A stretch of 12,288 bases of DNA, taken from assembly GCA_016218095.1 (NCBI GenBank), contig JACREV010000117.1, positions 1 through 12,288 of the forward strand, written 5' to 3'. The stretch comes from Deltaproteobacteria bacterium. Its GTDB lineage: Bacteria > Desulfobacterota > GWC2-55-46. Below the pieces are notes generated by a model. It ran no database searches, was not told the origin of the DNA, and was given only the letters and a program-made list of their open reading frames with translations. Both the position numbers and the translations under genes were made by a program. Below are positions 1 to 6,290 of the stretch, piece by piece (within the stretch, counting starts at the first letter, position 1; each line of letters opens with the position of its first letter).

Positions 1-10
1 CTTTCTGTAG

Positions 11-151
11 AAAGGTTTCCCCCAAACCCCCTTCAAAGACTTTTAGTTCCGAGAAGGCCCCCCAAAAAGCTTCTCAGGGGGGCCTTCTCGGAAGAACTGA
101 AAATTTTTGAAGAGAGTCTGAGAGAAACTTTTTATAAAAAGTTTCTCTCAG
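11..151. repeat. Large imperfect dyad plus nested perfect hairpin
   Basis: A perfect 15-bp inverted repeat (49-63 with 77-91, 13-nt loop) sits at the centre. The symmetry continues outwards imperfectly, so that 11-48 is largely complementary to 95-133, with a 3-nt insertion (92-94), small gaps and mostly transition differences. The outer right arm (118-133) also forms a second, perfect 16-bp stem with 136-151 around a 2-nt loop. A short stem at 1-5/10-14 suggests a matching terminal hairpin on the left that continues outside the window. No T-tract follows the right hairpin, so a classical terminator is not obvious; a mobile or REP-like intergenic repeat, or a transcript-end structure, are both possible. 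Confidence 0.75.
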
Positions 152-188
152 GAGCTTCCTCGCTATTTATTCCTTGGTATTTACCCCG

Positions 189-947
189 ATGAAGATCATC
201 ATCTTAGGTTGCGGCACATCGACCGGTGTGCCTGTCATAGGCTGTCACTGTCAGACCTGTTCATCCTCTAGTCCCCGGAACAAGCGTACGCGTTCGTCCA
301 TCCTCATTCAGGAGAATGGAAGGAACGTCCTCATCGACACCTCGACCGACCTCCGCGCGCAGGCGCTCGCAAGCGGCATAGAGCGCATCGACGCGGTCCT
401 CTTTACGCACCCGCACGCCGACCACATCCACGGCATAGACGACTTAAGGGCCTTTAATACCGCTCAGCAGGGGCCTATTCCGTGCTACGGGAGCGACACC
501 ACCATCGGGCGCATACGCGTGATGTTCGATTACATCTTCAGGGAGGACTCGAGAGACGGCTGGAAACCGAACCTTACGACGACCGTCGTAGACGGGCCGT
601 TCTCGATCTTCGGCATGGTGATAGCGCCGATAGAGGTCTCCCACGGCTCGGCGACGATATTCGGCTACAGGGTCGGGAAACTCGCGTATCTGACGGATTG
701 CAGCGGCATACCTCCATCGTCCATCGAGAGGCTCAAAGGCGTGGAACTCCTCATCCTCGGGGCGTTGAGGCACAAACCCCATCCCACGCACTTCAGCATC
801 GAGCAGGCTGTTCAAGCCTCAAGAATGATAAGCCCGAAAAAAACGATACTCACGCACCTCGGCCACAACCTCGACTACGAAAAGGACAACTCTCTCCTGC
901 CTGAAGGCATCGAACTCGCCTACGACGGGCTCGTTGTCGGTCTGTAA
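189..947 (+). CDS. PhnP-like metallo-beta-lactamase-fold phosphodiesterase/hydrolase
   Basis: The 252-residue protein has the metallo-beta-lactamase-fold metal motif HPHADH at residues 74-79, a later conserved His in VSHGSA, an Asp in YLTDCS and a His-rich THLGHN near the C-terminus, together giving a two-metal hydrolase site. The N-terminus GCGTSTGVPVIGCHCQTC carries cysteines 19, 21 and 24, matching the extra structural zinc site of the PhnP subfamily (PhnP itself is a 5-phosphoribosyl 1,2-cyclic phosphate phosphodiesterase of C-P lyase metabolism). No other phn gene is visible, so the real substrate is unknown and could be another cyclic phosphodiester. The ATG at 189 is chosen because the family begins right at MKIIILGCGTS; an in-frame TTG at 174 would add five residues. 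Neither start has a convincing ribosome binding site. It is the only plus-strand gene and converges with the gene ending at 992. Confidence 0.88.
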   Translation: MKIIILGCGTSTGVPVIGCHCQTCSSSSPRNKRTRSSILIQENGRNVLIDTSTDLRAQALASGIERIDAVLFTHPHADHIHGIDDLRAFNTAQQGPIPCYGSDTTIGRIRVMFDYIFREDSRDGWKPNLTTTVVDGPFSIFGMVIAPIEVSHGSATIFGYRVGKLAYLTDCSGIPPSSIERLKGVELLILGALRHKPHPTHFSIEQAVQASRMISPKKTILTHLGHNLDYEKDNSLLPEGIELAYDGLVVGL

Positions 948-991
948 ATCTGTGAGCTAACGAGTGCGCCGTAAGACCCTTACCGAGATCC

Positions 992-1363
992 TCAGAGACC
1001 GTACATGGCCTTGTTTTCCCGAAGGTTGAAGTAACCCCTTATTATGCGGTATACGACCCAGACGCCGTCGGCGAGGATTATGAAGTAGCCGATGATGAGC
1101 AGGTAGGTGGCAAAGCCTATAATCCCTATTATGAGGCTCCCCCAGAAGGTCCTTATCTGCCACCTGAAGTGGGTTTCACACCATGTGCCCTTCACGTCTT
1201 TTCGTTTCAGGTAATTGACGATCACGGCGGCGATATAGGTCACGCCTATAAAAAGCCCTATGGCCTGGAGCGCGTAGACGAGGGTCGTTATCTTCCTCGC
1301 GTATTCGGCCTCATCCCGGCTTACGGGCCCCGTATCGAATGTGGTAGTCGCCTTGTGAGACAT
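992..1363 (-). CDS. DUF4870-type small integral membrane protein
   Basis: A 123-residue protein with a short polar N-terminus (about residues 1-22), a first hydrophobic segment at about 26-50, a polar loop with the motif HFRWQIRTFW (about 65-74), and a second long hydrophobic stretch at about 75-105 followed by a Tyr/Arg-rich tail. The loop motif and topology are typical of DUF4870 (Tic20-like) bacterial membrane proteins, whose function is unknown. An AGGAGG at 1370-1375 lies 6 nt before the ATG, a strong start. It is separated by 164 bp from the upstream 79-residue gene, and a possible -10 box lies in that gap, so it may be transcribed on its own. It ends with TGA, 44 bp from the convergent PhnP-like gene. 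Confidence 0.8.
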   Translation of the reverse strand: MSHKATTTFDTGPVSRDEAEYARKITTLVYALQAIGLFIGVTYIAAVIVNYLKRKDVKGTWCETHFRWQIRTFWGSLIIGIIGFATYLLIIGYFIILADGVWVVYRIIRGYFNLRENKAMYGL

Positions 1364-1419
1364 AGCCTCCCTCCTGAAAAGGATCCATATCAGGCCGGAC
1401 TTTTTCCGCGCCCAAATAG

Positions 1420-1425
1420 ATTATA
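1420..1425 (-). promoter_or_regulatory. Possible -10 box (TATAAT) for the DUF4870 gene
   Basis: On the minus strand a perfect TATAAT lies 56 bp before the DUF4870 start codon, within the 164-bp gap between it and the 79-residue gene. No good -35 hexamer is found at 16-18 bp spacing and the TGn extension is out of register by one base, so the call rests on the -10 alone. The rest of the gap (1364-1527) shows no gene or clear terminator. Confidence 0.3.
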
Positions 1426-1527
1426 CACCCCAACCTGAGTGCCTTCCGGGGAGGGGCTTTTAAGGGAAGATTTGTCCTGATTGCGTTTGAAGAAGGAACG
1501 GATGGCCTGAGAGGAAACGGCGGCTCT

Positions 1528-1767
1528 CTACATGAACTCGTAGCCGCACCGCCTGCAGTAGCCCTTGCTGACGTTTGTCATGCCGCCGCAGAAAGGGCAT
1601 TTCACGACATGACCCGGGTTGAGGACCAGCGCGTGGACTATCGCCGCCGGGAACGCGAGAGCCCCGTAGATCCACCACTTCACGAACGAGCGGCCCTGTC
1701 TTCCCGCCATGAACGCCGGTACAAGGCCGAGCCCCACGGCAACGATGATGATGTAAACGATAGTCAT
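1528..1767 (-). CDS. Small membrane protein with C-terminal zinc ribbon
   Basis: A 79-residue protein with two likely membrane segments (about residues 3-20 and 31-50), then a four-cysteine zinc-ribbon motif: C57-x2-C60 in KCPFCGG and C71-x2-C74 in CRRCGYEF. I do not recognise a named family. The ATG at 1767 follows the TAG of the DUF2130 gene directly (TAGATG) in the same reading frame. A purine-rich GGGGAGGG lies 7 nt upstream, inside the DUF2130 coding end, which supports independent initiation coupled to DUF2130 translation. It ends with TAG. The tight linkage suggests a membrane partner for the DUF2130 protein, but that is inference. Confidence 0.72.
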   Translation of the reverse strand: MTIVYIIIVAVGLGLVPAFMAGRQGRSFVKWWIYGALAFPAAIVHALVLNPGHVVKCPFCGGMTNVSKGYCRRCGYEFM

Positions 1768-3018
1768 CTAAAAACCCTCCCCTGCCTCTTCGTTTTCGCC
1801 GGGCTCAAGTGACTTAAGCTCCGGGAGGCTCTTTCCCGATATCCCCTGCACGTCGCCGTACATGCGTAACGTGTTTGTAATGACCTTCTCTATCTGCTTC
1901 TCGCGCCTCGCCCAGTTCTTTATAGCGGACCTCTTCTCGGCGTCGAGGTCTTCCTTCATCGCCTTGAAGGCCTCCACTATCGCCTCTACCTTCTGCCTGA
2001 ACTCGGTACCGGTAAGATAATTATATATCGATTCCATCTTCTCGTTCTTGCCGACCGCCGACAATCTCGAGAGCGCCACCTGTATGAGCGCGACCCTCAA
2101 TGCCTCGGCGAGCGAGCCTGCGAGCGGTATCGCCGTCACCCATACGCCGTCTATCTGTGAAAAGGATGAGACGGACCTGGGCAGGGTCTCGGTCACTATC
2201 ACGGCGGCCTCGGCCTTGACCTCGATCTGGTCCTCCTTGAGCTTCGTTATCCACTCGTCGTTCCATGCCTTTGTCCTCTTCGACTCCCAGGCGATGGAGC
2301 CGCAGTAGACGCCAGTCCTCGTGTAGACCTTCTGGAGTATGTCCGCACCTCTCATGCCCTTTGGCACCGGCTCGATGGAATCCACCGGGAACCGGGATTT
2401 GAGGAGGGATTCGAGGTCGAGCTCAAGCGCCTCGCCCTGGGCCTGTTGCGAACCCTGCTCGGACTTCCTTTTGAGCTCGTCTATCATCTTCTGCATGTCC
2501 GCGATCTTCCTTTCCTTCTCGAAGTCGCGTAGCCTGTGCTCCTCACTGAACATCTCAAGGGTAGAGAGCCGTATCTTTTCTCGCTCGGCGTCGATCTTCC
2601 GCGCGACATCGAGGTCGACGGTCTTTTTAGCCTCTTCGAGCTCCCGGGCCTGTTTTCTAAGCTCCAATTCCTTCCCCCGGGCCTCGGCGAGCAGTCTCGC
2701 CTTCTCGTCGTTTTCGTCCTGGAGGTTCTTCATCTCCACAAGGAGCTCTTCCTTCGCCTTCCTCGAAGCCGCCTCGACGAGCTTCGCCTTCTCAACGGCG
2801 AGCCTTTTGGCGAGGGATTCTTCGAGCGACCTCTTCGCCTCATCTACCTCGCGGGACTTGCCTGCGAGCGCGTCCTCTCTCTTCTTTAATTCCAGCTCGC
2901 GCGCCCTCGCCTTGTCCTCGAATTCTTTCCTTACACCCTCCTTTATCTGGCTGGAGAGCGTCTCGGTAAGGGGGATATCGCGAGAGCAGTACGGGCATTT
3001 TATGGTCTGGTCCGGCAT
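1768..3018 (-). CDS. DUF2130 domain protein with N-terminal zinc motif and coiled coil
   Basis: A 416-residue protein. Residues 5-20 hold a CPYC half zinc motif (C8, C11). About 25-190 is highly charged Lys/Glu/Ala/Arg heptad-like sequence, a long coiled coil. The conserved DUF2130 domain follows, about 195-390, with GADI (D226), a GSIAWESK segment (E245, K247), and TKAWNDEW. The order Glu (199/203), Asp 226, Glu-x-Lys 245-247 is the pattern of PD-(D/E)XK nuclease folds, so nuclease-like chemistry is possible; the family's function is unknown. The ATG at 3018 is chosen because AAGGG at 3029-3033 lies 10 nt before it; an in-frame TTG at 3027 would be only 1 nt from that site. The gene lies 66 bp after carbamate kinase and is followed in frame by the 79-residue membrane protein after its TAG. 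Confidence 0.85.
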   Translation of the reverse strand: MPDQTIKCPYCSRDIPLTETLSSQIKEGVRKEFEDKARARELELKKREDALAGKSREVDEAKRSLEESLAKRLAVEKAKLVEAASRKAKEELLVEMKNLQDENDEKARLLAEARGKELELRKQARELEEAKKTVDLDVARKIDAEREKIRLSTLEMFSEEHRLRDFEKERKIADMQKMIDELKRKSEQGSQQAQGEALELDLESLLKSRFPVDSIEPVPKGMRGADILQKVYTRTGVYCGSIAWESKRTKAWNDEWITKLKEDQIEVKAEAAVIVTETLPRSVSSFSQIDGVWVTAIPLAGSLAEALRVALIQVALSRLSAVGKNEKMESIYNYLTGTEFRQKVEAIVEAFKAMKEDLDAEKRSAIKNWARREKQIEKVITNTLRMYGDVQGISGKSLPELKSLEPGENEEAGEGF

Positions 3019-3093
3019 CTTTTTCAAACCCTTGTATGATTTCGTGGATACTTAAGGATACCACGGAGGGGGGCCTTCGTTCACTTAAAAAAA

Positions 3094-4068
3094 TCACCTC
3101 GTTATGCGCGTCCCCGCCTTGCCTTCAATAGCCGCCTCCACCGCCTCGGGCGAGGTGATTATCGCCTCTTTTCCGCCGGCCTCTATGAAGTTAAGAGCCG
3201 CCTGGACCTTCGGGCCCATGGAGCCGGGGGCGAACTCGCCTTTTTCAAGGTAGTAGCGAGCCTCATTTACGCTCATCCTCGGTATGCCCTTCTGTCCTGG
3301 TTTTCCGAAGTTCAGGTAGACCATATCGATTTGCGTAAGGTTAATGAACCTCTCGGCAAAGGTCTCTTTCGCGAGAATGGCCGTAGCAAGGTCTTTATCA
3401 ATGACCGCGTCAACGCCCCGGAGTAACCCTTCTTCGTCCTCGACTACCGGCACGCCTCCTCCGCCCGCCGCTATTACAACGACGCCGGACTCCGCGAGCC
3501 TCTTTATTACGCCGGCCTCGACGATGCGCCTTGGGAGCGGCGAAGGCACGACCCTCCTGAACCCCCGTTGGCTGTCCTCCTTCATCACCCAGCCGCGCGT
3601 CGCGGTGAGCCTCTTCGCATCCTCCTCGGAATAAAAAGGCCCCACGGGCTTCTCCGGGTTTTTGAAGGCCGGGTCGTCGCGGTCCACGACGACCTGCGTA
3701 ACTATCGTGACAACGTCCTTGATGTTATGTACCCTGTGCAGACGGTTATACAGGACCTGCTGGATTAGAAAGCCGATGCCGCCTTCGGAATCCGCGTCGC
3801 AGATGTAAAGGGGCATCGGAGGGGTGAGGGAGCTCGCGGACTCGTTCTGGATGAGGATGTTGCCTACGATGGGGCCGTTGCCGTGGGTGATGATGACGGA
3901 GCGCCCGGACTGTATAAGTTTCCCGATAAAGCCCGAGGCCCGCTCGATGTTGGAGTAGAGCTCCTCGATCGTGCCCGAGTCGCTCCGCCTTATGATGGTG
4001 TTGCCGCCGATGGAGACGATGACCTTTTCAGCCGCCGCCTGCCTTACTACGGAGAGCCTGGGCTCCAT
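3094..4068 (-). CDS. arcC: Carbamate kinase
   Basis: A 324-residue amino-acid-kinase-fold enzyme that transfers phosphate between carbamoyl phosphate and ADP, usually making ATP in arginine, citrulline or purine fermentation. Visible family motifs are GGN at 21-23, HGNGP at 62-66, KPVGPFY at 140-146, MKEDSQRGFRRVVPSP at 162-177, AAGGGGVPV at 200-208, VIDKD at 222-226 with Lys225, and GSMGPK at 282-287. Length is close to the usual 310-315, with about 14 extra N-terminal residues before the first strand. The ATG at 4068 has AAGGTGAG at 4071-4078. No arginine deiminase, ornithine carbamoyltransferase or transporter is adjacent, so the pathway it serves is not shown here. A palindromic repeat (4159-4285) lies between it and trxB. 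Confidence 0.93.
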   Translation of the reverse strand: MEPRLSVVRQAAAEKVIVSIGGNTIIRRSDSGTIEELYSNIERASGFIGKLIQSGRSVIITHGNGPIVGNILIQNESASSLTPPMPLYICDADSEGGIGFLIQQVLYNRLHRVHNIKDVVTIVTQVVVDRDDPAFKNPEKPVGPFYSEEDAKRLTATRGWVMKEDSQRGFRRVVPSPLPRRIVEAGVIKRLAESGVVVIAAGGGGVPVVEDEEGLLRGVDAVIDKDLATAILAKETFAERFINLTQIDMVYLNFGKPGQKGIPRMSVNEARYYLEKGEFAPGSMGPKVQAALNFIEAGGKEAIITSPEAVEAAIEGKAGTRITR

Positions 4069-4158
4069 GTCTCACCTTGTAGAGAGAGTTATCCGAGTTT
4101 AACCGAGCCCTGTACGGAAACTCTGATATGTCATAGATCGCTGAAAGCTTTAACTTTG

Positions 4159-4285
4159 TTTTAGGCTGCTCAAAAAGCTCCAGATGCGAGGCGTCGAGGA
4201 GCGAGGCATGAGGCGTACTCTTTTGTACGCCGCAGTGACGAGCGACGATGACAACGAAGCAGATGGACTTTTGGAGCGCCTAAAA
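4159..4285 (+). repeat. Palindromic intergenic repeat, copy 1 (GTAC-centred)
   Basis: The outer arms 4159-4187 and 4259-4285 are imperfect inverted repeats (both edges read TTTTAGG/CCTAAAA with AAAAGCTCCAGATGC against GCAGATGGACTTTT). The centre is a perfect 7-bp inverted repeat GGCGTAC (4212-4218) / GTACGCC (4225-4231) around a 6-nt loop. The core AGGCGTACT...GTACG and flanking CGAGGAGCG and CAACGAAG words recur in the repeat at 9466-9590 on the other strand. There is no coding sequence in it. Its right edge overlaps the trxB stop codon (4280-4282). It fills most of the 211-bp gap between carbamate kinase and trxB. Confidence 0.75.
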
Positions 4286-5185
4286 CGACTCTATGTACTC
4301 CTCTGCCATGGCCGCGGCGATCGCGCCGTCGCCTACGGCCGTAGCGACCTGGAGGAGCGGCGTCGTCCGACAGTCTCCTGCGGCGAATATTCCGGGGATG
4401 GATGTCTCCATGCGCGCGTTCGTCTTTATGAAGCCGGACGGGTCCTTGTCGGCGTCGACGAAGTCTGTCGTGGGGTTTATGCCGACGAATATGAAAACGC
4501 CTTCGACCTCTATATCTTTTATTGCGGAGCCCTTGAGGTCCTCGACGACGGCCTTTGTTACGACGCCATTCTCGGCCTTTATTTCCTTGAGTACGTGGGA
4601 GCGGAGGAATTCGATATTCTGCGTCGCCTCGGCCTTCTCCATGTGCATCTTCTCGGCCCTGAACTTATCCCGCCTGTGGACGACGTAGACCTTGGAAGCG
4701 AGCCTGGAGAGGTAGACCGCCTCCTTTACGGCGGTGTCGCCGCCGCCGACGACCATGACGCGCTGGTTTCTGAAGAACGGGCCGTCGCATGTGGCGCAGT
4801 AGGAGACACCCTTGCCGGTGAGCTCTTTTTCTCCGGGCACGCCGAGCCTCCGGGGCTTTGCGCCGGTTGCCACTATCACGGCCTTGGCCCTGAGCTCCCC
4901 ATCGGAAGTCTTCAACACCTTGACGTTCCCGTCAAGGGTGATATTCTCAACGTCCATGAAGCTGATCTTCAAGCCCAGCCCCCTGGCGTGCTCCTCGAAC
5001 TTTTCCATCAGGCCCGCGCCGCTGATAGAGGGGAACCCCGGGTAGTTTTCTATCACGTCGCTTACGGCAATCTGCCCGCCGACCATCTGTTTCTCGATGA
5101 GTATGGTGTTCAGCCGCGCCCTCTGCGCGTATATGCCGGCAGTGAGGCCCGCGGGCCCTCCCCCGATGATCACAAGGTCGTACAT
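4280..5185 (-). CDS. trxB: Thioredoxin-disulfide reductase
   Basis: A 301-residue flavoenzyme that uses NADPH to reduce thioredoxin in the cytoplasm. FAD-binding GGGPAG lies at residues 8-13, VATGAKPR at 105-112, the redox-active CATC at 130-133, the NADPH-binding VVGGGDTA at 145-152, and the C-terminal FAD motif GIFAAGDCR with QVATAVGDGAIAA near the end. Length is normal. The ATG at 5185 is chosen because AAGGAGG (5196-5202) sits 10 nt upstream; an in-frame TTG at 5192-5194 is only 1 nt from that site. It follows nfo by 56 bp, probably in one transcript. The TAG stop lies inside the inverted end of the adjacent repeat, so the last codon or two may derive from the element. Confidence 0.95.
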   Translation of the reverse strand: MYDLVIIGGGPAGLTAGIYAQRARLNTILIEKQMVGGQIAVSDVIENYPGFPSISGAGLMEKFEEHARGLGLKISFMDVENITLDGNVKVLKTSDGELRAKAVIVATGAKPRRLGVPGEKELTGKGVSYCATCDGPFFRNQRVMVVGGGDTAVKEAVYLSRLASKVYVVHRRDKFRAEKMHMEKAEATQNIEFLRSHVLKEIKAENGVVTKAVVEDLKGSAIKDIEVEGVFIFVGINPTTDFVDADKDPSGFIKTNARMETSIPGIFAAGDCRTTPLLQVATAVGDGAIAAAMAEEYIESF

Positions 5186-5195
5186 CAGCGCCAAA

Positions 5196-5202
5196 CCTCC
5201 TT
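5196..5202 (-). promoter_or_regulatory. trxB ribosome binding site
   Basis: AAGGAGG on the minus strand, 10 nt before the ATG at 5185 and 1 nt before an in-frame TTG. The spacing selects the ATG as start. Confidence 0.7.
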
Positions 5203-5241
5203 AAGGAATCCTGATTATCCTAAACCAGTGAAGGGCCGAAT

Positions 5242-6108
5242 TCAAGGCTTAAAAAATCTGGACTCGCCCTTTAGCTTTTTTACCGTGGACAGGTTCATGG
5301 GGTCGTCGCCCTCGGTCTTCTTCGGCGTCTCCAGGATGAGCGGGACTTTTGCCAACTTCGGGTGGTTGAGGAGGAGGGAGAAGCCTTCGAGCCCTATCTT
5401 GCCCTTTCCGATGTGCTCGTGACGGTCGAGGTGGGAGTTAAGGAGCCCCTTGGAGTCGTTCAGGTGGATGAGCCTCAAGTTTTTAAGCCCAATCTCTTTA
5501 TTGACCGCCTTGATGAGCGATTCTATATCGCCGGGGGTCCTTATATCGTAGCCTGCCGCGAACCCGTGGCAGGTATCGTAACAGAGGCCGGTTTTGAGGC
5601 CGAAGGCGCTTGCGCCTTCGATTATGCGCCCGATATCGGGAAGAGAGCTCCCTATCCGCGCGCCGCCGCCCGCGGTGTTTTCCAAAAGGACCCGCGTCTT
5701 TTTGCCGAGCCCTTCAGCCGCCGTCTCCTTCAAGGCCGCGAGTATGCGCTTAAGCGCGAAGTCTCCGCCCATCTCGCCAGGGCTCCCGAGGTGGGTGACG
5801 AGATAGTCCGCCCCGAGCCTTTCAGCGGTTCCAAGCTCCTTTTTAAACAGAAAGACCGACTTATCGAAGTTGACGTCGTCCGGTGCGCAGAGGTTGATGA
5901 GGTACGTCGTGTGTATGGCGACGGGCCACAGGAGTGCCTCTTCCCTCTTTTCGCGGAAGAGGGCGGCATCGGCTTCAGGGACCGGGGACCACGCCCAAGC
6001 CCTCGGGTTCCTGCCGAATATCTGCATGGCGTCGCACCCGAGGCCTACTGCCCTTTCAACGGACCTCCAGAGACCCCCGGCTATGGAGGTATGTACCCCA
6101 AGCGGCAT
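5242..6108 (-). CDS. nfo: Deoxyribonuclease IV (AP endonuclease)
   Basis: A 288-residue TIM-barrel, three-zinc endonuclease IV that cuts DNA 5' of abasic sites in base-excision repair. All nine family metal ligands can be placed: H66 (AIHTTY), H106 (VTHLGSP), E143 (LLENTAGGG), D178 and H181 (CYDTCHGFAAGYD), H215 (LIHLNDSK), D228 and H230 (HLDRHEH), and E260 (LILETPK). The N-terminus PLGVHTSIAGG is typical. The ATG at 6108 is preferred because AGAGGG (6118-6123) lies 9 nt upstream; the in-frame TTG at 6117 touches that site. It is followed after 56 bp by trxB on the same strand. A dyad repeat (6162-6287) separates it from the upstream helical-repeat gene. Confidence 0.95.
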   Translation of the reverse strand: MPLGVHTSIAGGLWRSVERAVGLGCDAMQIFGRNPRAWAWSPVPEADAALFREKREEALLWPVAIHTTYLINLCAPDDVNFDKSVFLFKKELGTAERLGADYLVTHLGSPGEMGGDFALKRILAALKETAAEGLGKKTRVLLENTAGGGARIGSSLPDIGRIIEGASAFGLKTGLCYDTCHGFAAGYDIRTPGDIESLIKAVNKEIGLKNLRLIHLNDSKGLLNSHLDRHEHIGKGKIGLEGFSLLLNHPKLAKVPLILETPKKTEGDDPMNLSTVKKLKGESRFFKP

Positions 6109-6161
6109 AGGTATCAACCCTCTTTTTCAGTGGATTTGGCGAGATAGAGACTAGGCCACCT

Positions 6162-6287
6162 CTAAAAATTAGGAATTTTTTCTGAGGTCAAGGAAGGGCG
6201 GAAATAAAAAGCGCAGCATATATGGTAATATGTGAGCATTTTTATTTCCGACCTGACGAAGAGATCAGGAAAAAGAACAATTTTTAG
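6162..6287. repeat. Long imperfect dyad between nfo and the helical-repeat gene
   Basis: The inner perfect 12-bp inverted repeat CGGAAATAAAAA (6199-6210) / TTTTTATTTCCG (6239-6250) continues imperfectly inward to an ATAT-rich loop near 6221-6228. The outer perfect 9-bp arms CTAAAAATT (6162-6170) and AATTTTTAG (6279-6287), and intermediate arms near 6173-6184 and 6265-6278, extend the symmetry. It differs in sequence from the GTAC-centred repeats. It ends 3 bp before the stop codon of the helical-repeat gene, so it could act as a transcript end for that unit, but the architecture resembles a MITE or REP-like intergenic repeat. Confidence 0.7.
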
Positions 6288-6290
6288 CCA

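Noticed and set aside
118..151. Perfect hairpin read as an intrinsic terminator
   Set aside because: The stem is strong but A/T-rich at the loop and is not followed by a T-tract on either strand, so a terminator call is not supported.
2339..3055. Serine-rich plus-strand open frame of 238 codons
   Set aside because: The serine runs are the reverse complement of the Lys/Glu/Arg/Ala coiled coil of the DUF2130 gene; it is a shadow.
3046..3061. Direct repeat GGATAC-TTAA-GGATAC with 10-bp period upstream of the DUF2130 gene
   Set aside because: Two 6-bp words are too short to claim an operator, and no regulator or promoter around it supports one.
4159..4285. GTAC-centred palindromes read as CRISPR or tRNA-like structures
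   Set aside because: There is no regular repeat-spacer array, and no cloverleaf or CCA end; the two copies are single dyads 5 kb apart.
4184..5422. A 412-codon plus-strand open frame
   Set aside because: It lies antisense to trxB and the 3' end of nfo, both with complete family motifs; the frame has no recognisable domain and arises from GC-rich codon bias plus the repeat.
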